Assembly: GCF_946151055.1 (NCBI RefSeq)
Contig: NZ_CAMGYZ010000002.1
Span: 62,001 to 126,000, forward strand
Direction of reading: 5' to 3'
Length of the DNA stretch: 64,000 nt
Source of the DNA: Bacillus sp. Marseille-Q3570
GTDB taxonomy: Bacteria > Bacillota > Bacilli > Bacillales > Fictibacillaceae
Shown here: positions 8,152 through 15,961 of the stretch, piece by piece
Position numbering within the stretch: the stretch's first letter is position 1
How the letters are laid out: every line of letters begins with the position of its first letter
The notes under the pieces: model-generated
Told to the model about the DNA's origin: nothing
Database searches by the model: none
The model's input: the letters and a program-made list of their open reading frames with translations, nothing else
Translations under genes and position numbers: made by a program

Positions 8152-8427
8152 TTATCCACACCGTCCGCCGCATGGACCACCACATCGACCACCGCAAGGA
8201 CCGAAGCACCGTCCACATGGACCGAAGCATCGACCACACGGCCCGAAACATCGGCCACATGGACCGAAGCATGCACCACACGGACCAAAACAAGCACCAC
8301 ATGGCCCTATGAACACGCATAAACGGGATTCTTCTTCATGATCCATATGTTGTTCACTAGGCACAAACTCATTTACATCGAAATCCCCAATATCAAGCCC
8401 CTGGAGATCCTGTCGAAATTCCTTCAC
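8152..8427 (-). CDS. TOMM precursor B, 14-Cys FGPCGxC core
   Basis: A 91-residue precursor. The leader (residues 1-42) matches precursor A at 25 of 41 positions, including FRQ, QGLD, FVPSEQHM and SRLCV. The core is a 7-residue repeat FGPCG(A/R)C, then GGRC and GGPC units, with Cys at 43, 46, 50, 53, 57, 60, 64, 67, 71, 74, 78, 82, 86 and 90. The core contains no Ser or Thr, so any azoles must be thiazoles. It starts with GTG, as precursor A does, eight bases after AGGGGG. It has no modification genes of its own, so it presumably shares those downstream. No convincing promoter is seen; a weak SigE-like CATGTAAT lies upstream. Confidence 0.88.
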   Translation of the reverse strand: MKEFRQDLQGLDIGDFDVNEFVPSEQHMDHEEESRLCVFIGPCGACFGPCGACFGPCGRCFGPCGRCFGPCGRCFGPCGGRCGGPCGGRCG

Positions 8428-8838
8428 TGCATTTCCCCCTATCCTTCAGTAATCAATTTGACTGTAAAATGATTACATGATTGAAAACTAAAACTCTCTT
8501 CAACACAGTATGAAGATGGCCTGGGAGTTGTTACAGTCCGCCTTGTCTCTATTTGCGAGATTGCCGGTCCCGGTTTAAGGACAATCGAGAATCCTTCGAT
8601 GTCCGTCAAAAAAATCTTAAGTTCGTCCTGGAGATGTAAGGTCGCAAGCTCTTGCTACCGGTGTTTATCCGTTTCTCGTGGTGAGTCTCATCAAGACCTT
8701 CCTTGTAAGCGGATCGGAATCACCATGAGAAAACGGGTGGTTCAAGCGAAAATGCTGAATAAACAGGTTGCAGCATAAAATAAAGTGGTGGCGATTTTCA
8801 TAAAATCGCTTCATATTTTATTTGGAATGACTTCTTTG
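8428..8838. other. Gene-free stretch upstream of precursor B with two inverted repeats
   Basis: No gene is visible. One long inverted repeat has arms at 8669-8684 and 8720-8736 (CCGTTTCTCGTGGTGA and its near complement, one mismatch and one gap) around a 35-base loop. A perfect small hairpin, GCGATTTT with AAAATCGC, lies at 8791-8809. Part of this region must hold the precursor B promoter. Confidence 0.4.
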
Positions 8839-8922
8839 CGGAATCTCTGCACTTTTCATTAATCTGTTCACTTCTCGGAATAATCTGTTCACTTCTCAAG
8901 ATAATCTGTTCACTCTCGATAA
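8839..8922. repeat. 21-bp-period repeat downstream of the subtilase
   Basis: Three units of exactly 21 bases start at 8860, 8881 and 8902 (TAATCTGTTCACTTCTC and variants), preceded by a degenerate fourth unit at 8839. It lies just beyond the subtilase terminator. Confidence 0.75.
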
Positions 8923-8930
8923 ACACAGTA

Positions 8931-8965
8931 AACCCCCCAGGATGTATCTGCATCCTGGGGGGGTT
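8931..8965. terminator. Terminator of the secreted subtilase
   Basis: AACCCCCCAGGATG (8931-8944) pairs perfectly with CATCCTGGGGGGGTT around a six-base loop. It begins 14 bases beyond the subtilase stop. Confidence 0.85.
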
Positions 8966-8978
8966 GCTTACCTGTTTT

Positions 8979-10154
8979 TTAGTGTTGTACTGCGTTTGCT
9001 GCGTTGACGCGCCCGTTTTGGAAGAGGGTTCCTGTGCCTCTAACGTCATCTGCTGTTTCTTCCAGGGCTGTACGGATTTGCTCAGCACTTTTGCCTTGAG
9101 CGGCAAGCAATCCAGCGACACCTGCAACAACTGGAGATGCCATCGATGTTCCTGAGTAACTTGCATATCCGCCATTCGGAATCGTCGAGTAGATGTCAAC
9201 GCCAGGTGCTGCGATATCTACCCATGTTCCGTAGTTGGAGAAGTATGCAATCGTATCATTCTGGTCTGTTGCGGCTACCGCGATCGCATTATCGTAAAAT
9301 GCCGGATAGCTTGGCAATGGCGAGCTTGAGTTCCCTGCAGCTGCTACGACAACAGATCCTTGCTCCCATGCGTAGTTGACCGCATCTTCTAACGTTTGGG
9401 TACCGACTGCTCCCCCAAGACTAAGGTTGATGACTTGGGCACCTTGATCTGCTGCATAACGGATTCCCTGAGCAACATCATCAAGTGAACCGCTCCCATC
9501 TGCATCTAGTACACGGACAGGAAGGATGGATGCTTCCGGAGCCAAACCTGCAATTCCTTCGCCATTATTCGTATTGGCTGCTGCTATTCCAGCTACGTGT
9601 GTGCCATGTTCATTTTCATCAATCGCGTCATTGTCTTCATCGACGAAATCATAGCCTTCCAGGACTTTTCCGTCCAGGTCCGGGTGATTATAATCGACGC
9701 CTGTATCGACGACTGCAATTTTAACGGATGGATCACTAAGCGTGACATCCCATGCTGCTTCTGCTCCAATTTTTTGAGGTGCATATTGTAACGAATGATA
9801 CGCAGGATCATTCGGCATATAATTTGCGTGAAGTGTCACGTTCGGTTCAGCATACGATACGGCATCAATCGATTCCAATGACTCGACTGCTTCCGAAACA
9901 TTCCCCTCCACTTCTACGACCAAAAATTCTTCGGTCTTCTCAGTGATTTCCCCCTTTACTTCGGCTAAGACTTCATCTGTAATTGATGATGTGATCGACT
10001 CTTCAAAATGGACGATCACTTCCTGTGGTGCCGACTGCTCCGTAATCGGTTTGAAGGTCGGTTCCTTTTCACTTGAACCTGCTGCTGATACTGGTGCTGC
10101 CATCCCAATAACCAGCGATAAGGATGCAACGAATGTCCCAACACGCTTTAACAT
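8979..10154 (-). CDS. Secreted subtilisin-family (S8) serine protease
   Basis: A 391-residue extracellular protease. It has a signal peptide (LKRVGTFVASLSLVIGMAAPVSAA), an inhibitor-type propeptide to about residue 110 and a thermitase-like catalytic domain. Catalytic residues are D150 (VVDTG), H183 (HGTH), oxyanion N275 (AAGNS) and S337 (GTSMASP). The ATG at 10154 is preferred to the one five codons upstream because GGGGAG lies just before it. It is transcribed toward the TOMM precursors but has its own terminator. Its closeness makes it a candidate leader or degradative protease for the peptides, which is inference; a general scavenging protease is equally possible. Confidence 0.93.
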   Translation of the reverse strand: MLKRVGTFVASLSLVIGMAAPVSAAGSSEKEPTFKPITEQSAPQEVIVHFEESITSSITDEVLAEVKGEITEKTEEFLVVEVEGNVSEAVESLESIDAVSYAEPNVTLHANYMPNDPAYHSLQYAPQKIGAEAAWDVTLSDPSVKIAVVDTGVDYNHPDLDGKVLEGYDFVDEDNDAIDENEHGTHVAGIAAANTNNGEGIAGLAPEASILPVRVLDADGSGSLDDVAQGIRYAADQGAQVINLSLGGAVGTQTLEDAVNYAWEQGSVVVAAAGNSSSPLPSYPAFYDNAIAVAATDQNDTIAYFSNYGTWVDIAAPGVDIYSTIPNGGYASYSGTSMASPVVAGVAGLLAAQGKSAEQIRTALEETADDVRGTGTLFQNGRVNAANAVQH

Positions 10155-10415
10155 AGAATCACTCCCCATATGTATTGACCTATAAAGTTTCTAGGTGTTA
10201 GGAGGGGATTCTACAAGATTCTACAATTCCCTTTAATGTTATCTTGAAATAATGATATTATACTATGTTAAAAGTTAAACACGCTGATACGTGGTCATGA
10301 AAACCTAATTTATTCAGCAAGCAATACCCAATCATCGTCCCACAAAATAGACAGGAATTGCTTTTTCTGAATGAAAAAGGAGAATTGGTATTGTTCGGAA
10401 CACGAAACATTTCTT

Positions 10416-10444
10416 TTGACTCTATTATTTGATAGGAGTAAGAT
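10416..10444 (+). promoter_or_regulatory. SigA promoter of the EamA transporter
   Basis: TTGACT (10416-10421), a 17-base spacer and TAAGAT (10439-10444). The start point would lie about 20-25 bases before the coding start. Confidence 0.7.
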
Positions 10445-10473
10445 ACACTTATCATTTTACAGACAGGAAAGAG

Positions 10474-11415
10474 ATGAGGGCTATGTCCAAACCGCTAACT
10501 TATATTCTATTACTCTTGTTGATGATGGTCTGGGGATTCAACGTCATAGCCATCAAGTTGGTTGTAGATTACTTCGATCCAATCACCATCACCGCTTTCC
10601 GTATTTTGACGGCTGGGATTGTCGTCCTGATCGTTTTGACAGCAAAAAATGAATTCCGTAAAATGACACGCCAGCAGCTTGTCTATGTCACAATCGGTGC
10701 ATTGACAGGGATCACAGGTCATCACTACTTCCTCTCGATGGGATTGACGATGACGACAGCTTCGAATACAGGACTGATCATCGCACTGGTCCCGTTGATG
10801 ACCTCTCTCCTGGCGATCGTGTTCCTCGGAGATCGGTTGACGCTTTTACGTTTGATCGGCATATTCCTCGGACTTATCGGGGTTTCTTTTATCGTATTGA
10901 ATGGTTCGGGAGAGCTTTCGGGCATATCTCGCGGAGACTTCTATATATTCCTTTGTGTCATTGCCCAGGCTGTCAGCTTCATTTCTATTAAAAAAGCGAC
11001 AGAAACAATGAATGCGAGACTGATCACATTCTGGATGCAAATCATCGGATCAGCCTTCTTGTTCCTTATCAGCCTGAAGATGGAACCACAAGGACTGGAA
11101 AGCCTTTCGACGGGAAAACCATGGATATGGTCTGTGTTCGCTGCTTCTGCCATCCTTGCGACAGGGCTCGGTCACATGTTCTACAACCGGGCGATCCACG
11201 ATCTCGGGGCAGGAGAAACGGCGATTTTCATCAATCTGACACCGTTCTTCTCGTTGACCGGGTCTTATCTTTTTTTGAATGAAACGATTGTCGCCGCCCA
11301 GTTATTCGGGTTCATTTTTATCGTTTCCGGAGTTATTTTGGGAACAGGAGCATTGGAAAACAGAAGGCATTATAAAGTGCAGCGGATCCAGAAAAAAGAG
11401 AGCGACTTTTCATGA
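10474..11415 (+). CDS. EamA/DMT family transporter
   Basis: A 313-residue inner membrane protein with about ten hydrophobic helices in two EamA repeats. The first repeat starts with LTYILLLLLMMVWGFN and ITAFRILTAG; the second starts near FYIFLCVIAQAVSF. The family exports or imports small metabolites; the substrate cannot be read from sequence. The ATG at 10474 has AGGA five bases ahead; a second ATG at 10483 is possible. An in-frame ATG at 10429 lies inside the promoter and is rejected. It is monocistronic, with its own SigA promoter. Two further EamA genes lie in the window at 42117 and 56985. Confidence 0.88.
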   Translation: MRAMSKPLTYILLLLLMMVWGFNVIAIKLVVDYFDPITITAFRILTAGIVVLIVLTAKNEFRKMTRQQLVYVTIGALTGITGHHYFLSMGLTMTTASNTGLIIALVPLMTSLLAIVFLGDRLTLLRLIGIFLGLIGVSFIVLNGSGELSGISRGDFYIFLCVIAQAVSFISIKKATETMNARLITFWMQIIGSAFLFLISLKMEPQGLESLSTGKPWIWSVFAASAILATGLGHMFYNRAIHDLGAGETAIFINLTPFFSLTGSYLFLNETIVAAQLFGFIFIVSGVILGTGALENRRHYKVQRIQKKESDFS

Positions 11416-11424
11416 ATGACGGAA

Positions 11425-11461
11425 TTGTCACATAATTTTAAAAATTATTATGATTATTAAA
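11425..11461 (+). promoter_or_regulatory. Promoter with overlapping Fur-box-like site before fbpB
   Basis: TTGTCA (11425-11430), an 18-base spacer and TATGAT (11449-11454) form a SigA promoter. An A/T-rich dyad at 11443-11461 matches the 19-base Fur consensus at 12 positions and overlaps the -10. Fur control of the family is known; here it is inferred. Confidence 0.45.
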
Positions 11462-11502
11462 TAGGAATAAGTGGTACACTAGCATTGAAGGAGTTGATAA
11501 CA

Positions 11503-11631
11503 ATGCGTAAGCGTAAAACCTCATTTAAAGAATTAGTCATAGAAAATAGAAACAACTTGATCAATAATCCACAAGAGATGGAAAAGATCGAGAAAAAGCT
11601 TGAGAAGAAGCAATTGAACAAATCATCTTAA
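11503..11631 (+). CDS. fbpB: FbpB-family Fur-regulated small basic protein
   Basis: A 42-residue basic protein. It begins MRKRKTSFKELVIENR, the hallmark of the FbpB family, and ends with a charged helix rich in Lys and Glu. In Bacillus subtilis such proteins act in the iron-sparing response, probably helping the FsrA small RNA lower expression of iron-using genes. AAGGAG lies nine bases before the ATG. A promoter with a Fur-like site precedes it and a hairpin terminator follows within 15 bases, so it is a single-gene unit. The assignment rests on length, charge pattern and the RKRKxSFxELVxEN block. Confidence 0.8.
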   Translation: MRKRKTSFKELVIENRNNLINNPQEMEKIEKKLEKKQLNKSS

Positions 11632-11644
11632 TTAAAGAAAAGCT

Positions 11645-11680
11645 AAGGAGCCGACCCATGAAGGATCAGCTCCTTTTTTC
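11645..11680 (+). terminator. Terminator of fbpB
   Basis: AAGGAGC pairs with GCTCCTT across a 17-base loop and is followed by a T run. Confidence 0.8.
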
Positions 11681-11699
11681 TTCGTGTCAAAAGGGACGT

Positions 11700-11882
11700 T
11701 CAGGCTTGGTTCTCTTTACACTGCTCAAGAGCAGCATCCCAATTCGGAAAGTAATACAATGCGTTTTTCATTAGCTCTGGGTTGGATTTCTTGACCTGTT
11801 TCTTTCGAAGCGGCTCTCCTTCCTTTTTTGCTAAATCAGAAATTTGCTGGACAACTTCATCAACGCTCATACTTACTTCCAT
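11700..11882 (-). CDS. Small protein resembling a homing-endonuclease-associated repeat
   Basis: A 60-residue acidic/basic protein. The C-terminal half, LRKKQVKKSNPELMKNALYY and then FPNWDAALEQ, fits the pattern P-x-L-x3-A-x-Y-F-x2-W-x2-AL of the repeats found beside HNH homing endonucleases, which bind DNA. Here the repeat stands alone, with no nuclease nearby. GGGAGGA lies five bases before the ATG, so it is probably expressed. Its role is unknown; a small DNA-binding regulator is a guess. Confidence 0.65.
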   Translation of the reverse strand: MEVSMSVDEVVQQISDLAKKEGEPLRKKQVKKSNPELMKNALYYFPNWDAALEQCKENQA

Positions 11883-11948
11883 TTTATTCCTCCCTTATTT
11901 TGTTACCTCCCATTCTTCCCTATTCTTTTTCAAACATACTTGCATATT

Positions 11949-12881
11949 TCAAGTGATTCTCGGTGACACGGTCGGTTCTGTCACGATCAATGTGCGGTTG
12001 ATCGTATCCATGAGTGCCATCGCCCCGATCGGTATGGCAGCTTTATACGTACCGTGACCAGTGGCTAAATTCGTCATTAGAGGTTTCCCAAGCGGGACCA
12101 GAAAATCGTTGATCAGATCTTCATATGTCTTGCCGTAGGATTCTGGACATTCGGTGCATTCACCCATGATGATTCCGGCACAATCGTTGAATTTACCGGC
12201 AAGCCTCAAATGTTCAAGATACCGGTACATTGTATTGATCGGTTCATGAGTGTCTTCAAGGACCAGGATTTTTCCTTTTGTATCAATCTCTACAGGTGTT
12301 CCTAGTGAACCGACGAATGAAGTCAGATTCCCTCCAACAATCCGTCCTGAAACGATCCCCGGCACTTTCATGGTCAGAGACATCTCAGGAGGATTCTTGA
12401 TTTGCCTCACTGGTAAAAAAGTCGATGTCATTTCGTAAAATTGATTGATGTTGTAAGGCGGTGTATCCGGTGCAAAATCTTCGAGCATAAGGCTGTGGAA
12501 TGTAAGTAAATCACTGACTTGATAAAGGACATTCAATAAGATCGTAATGTCACTGTAACCAGTTATTATTTTTGGGTTTTGTTTGATGACTTTGTAGTCG
12601 AGGTATGGGAGAATTCCTGATACACCAACTCCTCCTCGAGTCGGTAAAATCAATTTGACCTGCGGATTCCGGAACATGTTCATCAAATCGGCGGCACGGT
12701 CCTTTGGAGATCCCGCAATAAAGCCCTCATAAGCATAAACATGTTCGCCGACGATCACATTGAACCCCATACCTTTGAGCGTATTGATATGTGTATCGAT
12801 CACTTCTTTCTCTAACGGGCTCCCCAATGTTACGACTCCGATTGTGTCCCCCTTCCGCAGCATCGGCGGTTTCATAACCAT
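11949..12881 (-). CDS. S66 family serine peptidase (LD-carboxypeptidase / MccF-like)
   Basis: A 310-residue cytoplasmic peptidase. Family S66 includes LdcA, which trims murein tetrapeptides, and MccF, which inactivates microcin C. The Ser nucleophile is in ITGYSDIT, the Glu in VLEDTHE and the His in ATGHGTYKAAIPIG. The start is ATG 12881, six bases after GGAGGT; a longer in-frame start lacks a ribosome site. It lies 4-5 kb from the TOMM genes on the same strand and next to an ABC exporter, so self-immunity is conceivable, but murein recycling is the default reading. Confidence 0.85.
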   Translation of the reverse strand: MVMKPPMLRKGDTIGVVTLGSPLEKEVIDTHINTLKGMGFNVIVGEHVYAYEGFIAGSPKDRAADLMNMFRNPQVKLILPTRGGVGVSGILPYLDYKVIKQNPKIITGYSDITILLNVLYQVSDLLTFHSLMLEDFAPDTPPYNINQFYEMTSTFLPVRQIKNPPEMSLTMKVPGIVSGRIVGGNLTSFVGSLGTPVEIDTKGKILVLEDTHEPINTMYRYLEHLRLAGKFNDCAGIIMGECTECPESYGKTYEDLINDFLVPLGKPLMTNLATGHGTYKAAIPIGAMALMDTINRTLIVTEPTVSPRIT

Positions 12882-13003
12882 ACGTTCACCTCCCAACTGA
12901 TTCATGCTACCTTTTATCAGTTTATGGCGGGTAACCCGATACATGCGTTTTTATCGTTTTGTAATACATTGAGCCCTAAGACTAAAAGAGCGAATTTTTT
13001 CTC

Positions 13004-13948
13004 TTATATACTAATATCCCGTTTCTGGAAAAAAACAAAAGTAAGAATCATGAATACCGCATAGTACACGCTTAAGATTAACAATGAGATTGGAAGAGTA
13101 ACGTCGCCTAAAATCTTATCCTGTAGCGCGTAGATCGTTAAATCAAGATGCGGAAAAATTAAATACTTTGCCCATTCGTATTTTTCTGCCAAAAAGACAA
13201 TCAATCCGCCTAGTGTGGAAGATAGGAACAGGACAAAAATTCCAATGCCAACCGCCAATGCTTGACTCTTAAATAAAGTGGAGAGCATGAAGGCAATGGC
13301 AGTAATGACCAACAGACTAGGAAGGAAGTAGGCGATCTTCAGGAAGAACTGTGGGCCCACGGCTGCTTCCTTCTCTCCATCTATAGCCATCTCAAAGATT
13401 TTTGCTGTAAATTCCCCGTTACCAAATGTGATTAATCCTACAAGATATCCAGAAACAATAAGTGTAAATACAAGAATAAGTGAATAAATGATTATTGATA
13501 AATATTTAGAAAGGAGAATCGCCCACCTCTGATGTGGCCTGATTAACAGCTGTTTAATCGTTCCATCGGTAAATTCAGAAGACACACTTGCACTTGCCAC
13601 AATTACAGAAAGCAGCGTCACAAGCATCGTTATACCGTATACAACATCATTCATAAAATGCCAATTACTTACTGCATCCGGGTTCACGTCTTGATCCAGA
13701 TATTTCTGCTTTTGTTGAATTTGTTCATTGATATATTGTTGTTCTCCTTCTGATGTCTCATCTGCATGTTGCTGTAATTGTTCTATCTCTGCCTGTAAAC
13801 TAGCTCGCCAATTCTCATCTGGTTCACCTGAAGCAATATTGTAAATAATACCCCCAGCAATAACCGCTATGACGATGATTATGAGATAAATCCAGCTCGA
13901 TTTTTTTTGGAACATTTTCATGAGTTCATTACGAATTAAGGAAATCAC
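13004..13948 (-). CDS. ABC-2 type transporter permease
   Basis: A 314-residue membrane protein. One N-terminal helix (WIYLIIIVIAVIAGGIIY) is followed by an external coiled, Gln/Glu-rich loop of about 70 residues. Five further helices start near residue 105, with FTDGTIKQLLIRP typical of BcrB/YxlG-like exporters. It starts with GTG in a GTGA overlap with the ATPase gene, and AAAGGAGG lies upstream. With that ATPase it forms a complete exporter of the type used for antibiotic or lantibiotic self-protection. An AAGAG/CTCTT hairpin overlaps the stop. The substrate is unknown. Confidence 0.88.
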   Translation of the reverse strand: MISLIRNELMKMFQKKSSWIYLIIIVIAVIAGGIIYNIASGEPDENWRASLQAEIEQLQQHADETSEGEQQYINEQIQQKQKYLDQDVNPDAVSNWHFMNDVVYGITMLVTLLSVIVASASVSSEFTDGTIKQLLIRPHQRWAILLSKYLSIIIYSLILVFTLIVSGYLVGLITFGNGEFTAKIFEMAIDGEKEAAVGPQFFLKIAYFLPSLLVITAIAFMLSTLFKSQALAVGIGIFVLFLSSTLGGLIVFLAEKYEWAKYLIFPHLDLTIYALQDKILGDVTLPISLLILSVYYAVFMILTFVFFQKRDISI

Positions 13949-14880
13949 TTCACTTCCTCCTTTACGCCTCTGTTTGTTATTTCAAAAAATCGGTCTTCAA
14001 GAGTAGCTTCTACTCTGTTAATGCCATAGACAGCTATATCACTTGAGACCAATAGCCTATTGATTGTATTAACGGACGTTTTATTTACATGAACTGAGAA
14101 CTGGTGGTCTGAAAGTATTTTGATACTTGAATCTGCAAATTGTTCTTTCACTACATCTACCGCTTCTTGAGCGCTGTTTACTTCAAAAATGACTTCTTTC
14201 GTATCATCGACTTCCATCGTTTCTTTCATTGAAGAAATATGTATCAGCTTACCTTTTTCGAGTACGGCGAAACGATCACACATCAGCTGCATCTCCGACA
14301 AAAGATGGGAGGAAACCAGGACTGACATTCCTTCACGCGCAAGAGAATGTAAGTAATCTCTAAATTCCCTGATTCCTTGAGGATCCAATCCATTCGTAGG
14401 CTCATCGAGAATAAGCAGTGACGGGTTATGTAATAATGCTTGAGCCACTCCCAGCCTTTGCCTCATTCCAAGGGAATATGTCTTCACCTTTTGATGCATT
14501 ACATCTTCCAATTTTACTAATCTGGCAACCTCTTTAATACGTTCGTCTGTTACTTCTTTCAGTGCCATATTTGCATAATGCTTTAAATTTTTGTATCCGC
14601 TCATATACTTGTAAAATTCCGGGTTTTCCACAATGGCACCCATTTCACTCATCGTCTCTTTATATTGTTCATCAAGGTTATTCCCATTAATAATAACGGC
14701 TCCGTCTGTCCGATTGATCAGGCTAACAATCATACGGATGATAGTCGTCTTCCCTGCCCCATTTGGACCCAAAAGCCCAAAGATTTCCCCCTTATCAATA
14801 CTAAAACTTACATCATCTACGATCCTCTTCTTCCCAATGACTTTCGTTAACGATCGTACTTCTAATGCGTTTATTGTCAT
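13945..14880 (-). CDS. ABC transporter ATP-binding protein (BcrA-like)
   Basis: A 311-residue ATPase. Walker A GPNGAGKTT is near residue 39, the signature YSLGMRQRLGVAQAL replaces the strict LSGGQ, Walker B is LLILDEPTNGLDP, and the H-loop is SSHLL. The C-terminal 90 residues are the extra domain common to BcrA-like exporters. AGAGGGGG precedes the ATG. It is cotranscribed with the overlapping permease. Such pairs pump out peptide antibiotics or lantibiotics; export or immunity for the TOMM products 6 kb away is possible but unproven. Confidence 0.92.
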   Translation of the reverse strand: MTINALEVRSLTKVIGKKRIVDDVSFSIDKGEIFGLLGPNGAGKTTIIRMIVSLINRTDGAVIINGNNLDEQYKETMSEMGAIVENPEFYKYMSGYKNLKHYANMALKEVTDERIKEVARLVKLEDVMHQKVKTYSLGMRQRLGVAQALLHNPSLLILDEPTNGLDPQGIREFRDYLHSLAREGMSVLVSSHLLSEMQLMCDRFAVLEKGKLIHISSMKETMEVDDTKEVIFEVNSAQEAVDVVKEQFADSSIKILSDHQFSVHVNKTSVNTINRLLVSSDIAVYGINRVEATLEDRFFEITNRGVKEEVK

Positions 14881-14988
14881 ACTTTCCCCCTCTTTCTAAA
14901 TGATCTCAAAATGTCTTTTCAAAAGCTCACCTATAATACGATAAAGAAGCTAAAATGTTCCTCTTCACTCCAAACTTTATATTAATAT

Positions 14989-15397
14989 TTATGAATAAGG
15001 CATTTTGAAAAAGCAACGAGGAAAATGGTGTTCGTTTTCCTTCGTTGCTTTTTTCGTTGAATCAGAATCATCAGGGGTGGCGGAACGGATCTCCGTCACT
15101 TTCAATAGATTGTGGGCAATTGCCACAATCCCAAAATCGATATGGACTTTATCAAGCAGAACGACCGATTGCCCTTGATGTGACCAAAAGCGCTCTCTAC
15201 CTCAACCTTACGTCGAGCACAGATGGTAAGTTTGTCTTCACATGCCTTTGACTTCATTTCTTCATAAACAGGATTCCAATGTACCTGACGATTACCTTTG
15301 GCCTTCGTACATTTCGCTTTCAATGGGCAAGCCGTGCAATCTAACTTTTTAGAGGATTGGGCGATTTTTTTTTGCGCTATTTTAGAAAAATTAAAAA
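14989..15397 (-). pseudogene. IS1182-type transposase remnant (C-terminal part, frameshifted)
   Basis: The minus-strand reading gives LDCTACPLKAKCTKAKGNRQ, then ARRKVEVESAFGHIKGNRSF, the C-terminal zinc-like and catalytic Glu blocks of IS1182-type DDE transposases. A frameshift near 15165 moves the rest, VHIDFGIVAIAHNLLKVTEI, into another frame, which runs to a stop at 14989. The N-terminal two thirds are missing; the sequence breaks off at a perfect hairpin. A bidirectional hairpin with T runs lies within its end at 15007-15054. It is a dead relic. Confidence 0.85.
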
Positions 15398-15441
15398 GGG
15401 GCTGTCCAAAAGTCATTTTTATCTGACTTTTGGACAGCCCC
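15398..15441. repeat. Perfect 17-bp inverted repeat bordering the IS remnant
   Basis: GGGCTGTCCAAAAGTCA and its exact complement flank a short A/T loop. It sits at the truncation point of the transposase and could be an IS terminal hairpin or a terminator. A related block (GAGCTGTCC...GGACAGCTC) acts as a terminator at 43370. Confidence 0.7.
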
Positions 15442-15534
15442 ACACCTATAACCTTTTTAGAGTTTTGAAGTGTGACATTTTTGGATTATCTGTTAAAATA
15501 TGGTTAGATAAGTAGGTGTTTAGGGTGATATCAA

Positions 15535-15708
15535 ATGAGAAACATAGTAATAATACTCATCCTTTTATATGTAGCTGCTAAGGTGCTAGATTATGAACCA
15601 TTGGAAAAGATTTATGATGACCTATTTTTTATAACTGATCCTATCTCTATAATGATAGGTTTTTTAATTGTGGCTGCATTGTTTTTTTACAGTACAAAAA
15701 AGAAATAA
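15535..15708 (+). CDS. Small membrane protein, 57 residues
   Basis: The predicted protein has two hydrophobic segments, NIVIILILLYVAAKVL and then IMIGFLIVAALFFY, joined by an acidic linker, and ends with a basic STKKK tail. The ribosome site (AGGGTGAT) is weak. No family is recognised. It is flanked by the IS remnant and an unremarkable 250-base gap, so it may be a real but small gene or chance. Confidence is modest. Confidence 0.5.
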   Translation: MRNIVIILILLYVAAKVLDYEPLEKIYDDLFFITDPISIMIGFLIVAALFFYSTKKK

Positions 15709-15961
15709 AAATCTCATACTGTATCACATCAATATCGCCCACTTTTGTGGAATAATCAGTTACTTTCTGTTCTTTAAGCAAAAAGGACCCTTATGTTTTT
15801 GATAAACGTCCCTATAATGGAAAAATGAACGTAATCCAATACTTCAGGATAATTACGCGCGATAACGAAAGATCGTTTTACAATACCTGTGCCAGATTAA
15901 CAGAAAAGCACTCAGCTCAATAAGAACCAATTAAGATTCGTGTGGTTGCTTACTATTTCTT

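Noticed and set aside
10429..10473. Longer start for the EamA gene
   Set aside because: The ATG at 10429 lies inside the SigA promoter, upstream of the transcript start.
15709..15961. Possible further IS or RNA element in this gap
   Set aside because: No hairpin, repeat or reading frame of substance was seen.
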